Source: a virus. From it: 31,270 nt of DNA. Made by a program: the position numbers and the translations under genes. Below the pieces are notes generated by a model. That model was not told the DNA's origin, searched no databases, and saw only the letters and a list, made by a program, of their open reading frames with translations. The stretch covers positions 1-31,270 of IMG/VR virus record IMGVR_UViG_3300034198_006514, one strand, 5' to 3'. Shown here in pieces: positions 30,677-31,270 of this stretch (position 1 is the first letter of the stretch; the number at the start of each line of letters is the position of its first letter).

Positions 30677-31069
30677 ATGGCCTTTCCACCAATTCCCCTT
30701 AAAGACATTAAAGATCTTCCGTTCTCTTTTCAGGAGTGGTTACGACAACTTCAGAACTTAATAGGTGGAACTTCAGGAAGTGTTCCTTGGGACAGTGTTT
30801 CTAAAACGGGTGCCTCAATAGCGGACATCCCTATTCGGAATCATAACAACCTTCAGAATATTCAAGGTGGTGGTCCGACTGATTACAGACATCTAACAAC
30901 AACCCAACTGGGCTCAATCTCAGGATTAGGAGCAGTTAAGCTGCTTGGGGGCACAGGTGTTCCAGCGGGCGGTTTGGGAGCAAATGGTAACTTTTACTTT
31001 AGAGATGATGGTGGAGTAGGAACTCATATCTACTTTAAAGTGGCTGGTGCTTGGACCGCAATAGCTTAA
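30677..31069 (+). CDS. Small tail protein of unknown function (130 aa)
   Basis: The N-terminus (LPFSFQEWLRQLQNLI) is an amphipathic helix, then a Gly/Asn-rich region with HNNLQNIQGGGPTDYRHLTTTQL that resembles the short collar/spike pieces seen in many phage fibres. The C-terminal domain ends in a beta-strand FKVAGAWTAIA. AGGATAA lies before ATG. Probably a tail-tip or neck component. Confidence 0.72.
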   Translation: MAFPPIPLKDIKDLPFSFQEWLRQLQNLIGGTSGSVPWDSVSKTGASIADIPIRNHNNLQNIQGGGPTDYRHLTTTQLGSISGLGAVKLLGGTGVPAGGLGANGNFYFRDDGGVGTHIYFKVAGAWTAIA

Positions 31070-31094
31070 TTTAAATACTTTAGGACTTACAATT

Positions 31095-31270
31095 ATGGCA
31101 CTTATTCGATACCCAAAAATGGACGGCGGCGGCTCTGATGATGAGGGCGGCTATCAGGCGTATCTTGATCCGGCGACAGGAGGGGGGTATAAAAAGGTTA
31201 CTATCGGTAGCGACGAAGGCAACCAGATCACGTATCAGCCGCTGAACAAGACGTGGGAATACATGAACAA
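31095..31270 (+). CDS. Partial tail-region gene, cut by window edge
   Basis: An open frame begins at ATG 31095 and runs off the right edge (58 complete codons). The start reads ALIRYPKMDGGGSDDEGGYQ and continues as a Gly/Asp-rich beta-type region. From about codon 11 the base composition becomes clearly GC-rich, as in the large tail protein. No ribosome binding site is strong (GGACTTAC). Function is unknown; a fibre or internal virion protein is likely. Confidence 0.65.
   Translation, partial: MALIRYPKMDGGGSDDEGGYQAYLDPATGGGYKKVTIGSDEGNQITYQPLNKTWEYMN

Overview
The window is part of the genome of a tailed double-stranded DNA phage, most likely a short-tailed (podovirus-like) phage of a Gram-negative bacterium. 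The evidence for this is a compact two-arm layout, purine-rich ribosome binding sites (AAGGA, GGAGA) and a textbook sigma70-type promoter. It also has a packaging and head module in the usual order, and two adjacent genes that resemble the P22 gp4 and gp10 tail-neck proteins. No integrase, repressor, DNA polymerase or RNA polymerase is seen. The host cannot be named from the sequence alone.

Layout. (1) 217-11210 is a leftward arm of about 20 tightly packed genes on the minus strand. Read in its direction of transcription it holds an unknown 275-residue protein, a run of very small proteins (27-95 residues, several with one hydrophobic segment or none recognisable), then a six-gene enzymatic cassette (8178 down to 2286). 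Two small or unknown proteins, a stand-alone primase and an acidic 111-residue protein follow. (2) 11211-12095 is an 885-base stretch with no convincing protein gene. It contains palindromes, a 13-base direct repeat, a GC-rich hairpin, AT-rich tandem repeats and a strong rightward promoter, and is the best candidate for the control region and replication origin. (3) 12096-31270 is the rightward arm: tRNA-Gly, tRNA-Thr, a secreted protein, terminase small subunit, an HNH nuclease, terminase large subunit, portal, a GroES-like co-chaperonin, scaffold, head proteins, major capsid protein, more structural proteins, a large tail protein with foreign base composition, glycine-rich and repeat-containing fibre proteins, and the gp4/gp10-like neck proteins. 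A further tail gene is cut by the window edge.

The most striking content is the leftward enzyme cassette. It has a class I glutamine amidotransferase, a phiEco32-type COOH-NH2 ligase of glutamine-synthetase fold, a 236-residue protein of unknown family, a second glutamine-synthetase-fold amidoligase, a class II glutamine amidotransferase fused to a proline-rich linker and C-terminal domain, and an ATP-grasp ligase. Together these have the chemistry to release ammonia from glutamine and form several amide or peptide bonds, so the phage probably makes a small peptide-like compound or peptide-tags a protein or the cell surface. The substrate is unknown.

Two dispersed signals are confined to the leftward arm and control region. 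One is a palindrome TTACAA-N2/3-TTGTAA in ten copies, most of them 22-33 bases upstream of start codons. The other is an oriented octamer ACTACGGT in seven copies, in all three reading frames. Both look like functional signals rather than by-products of coding.
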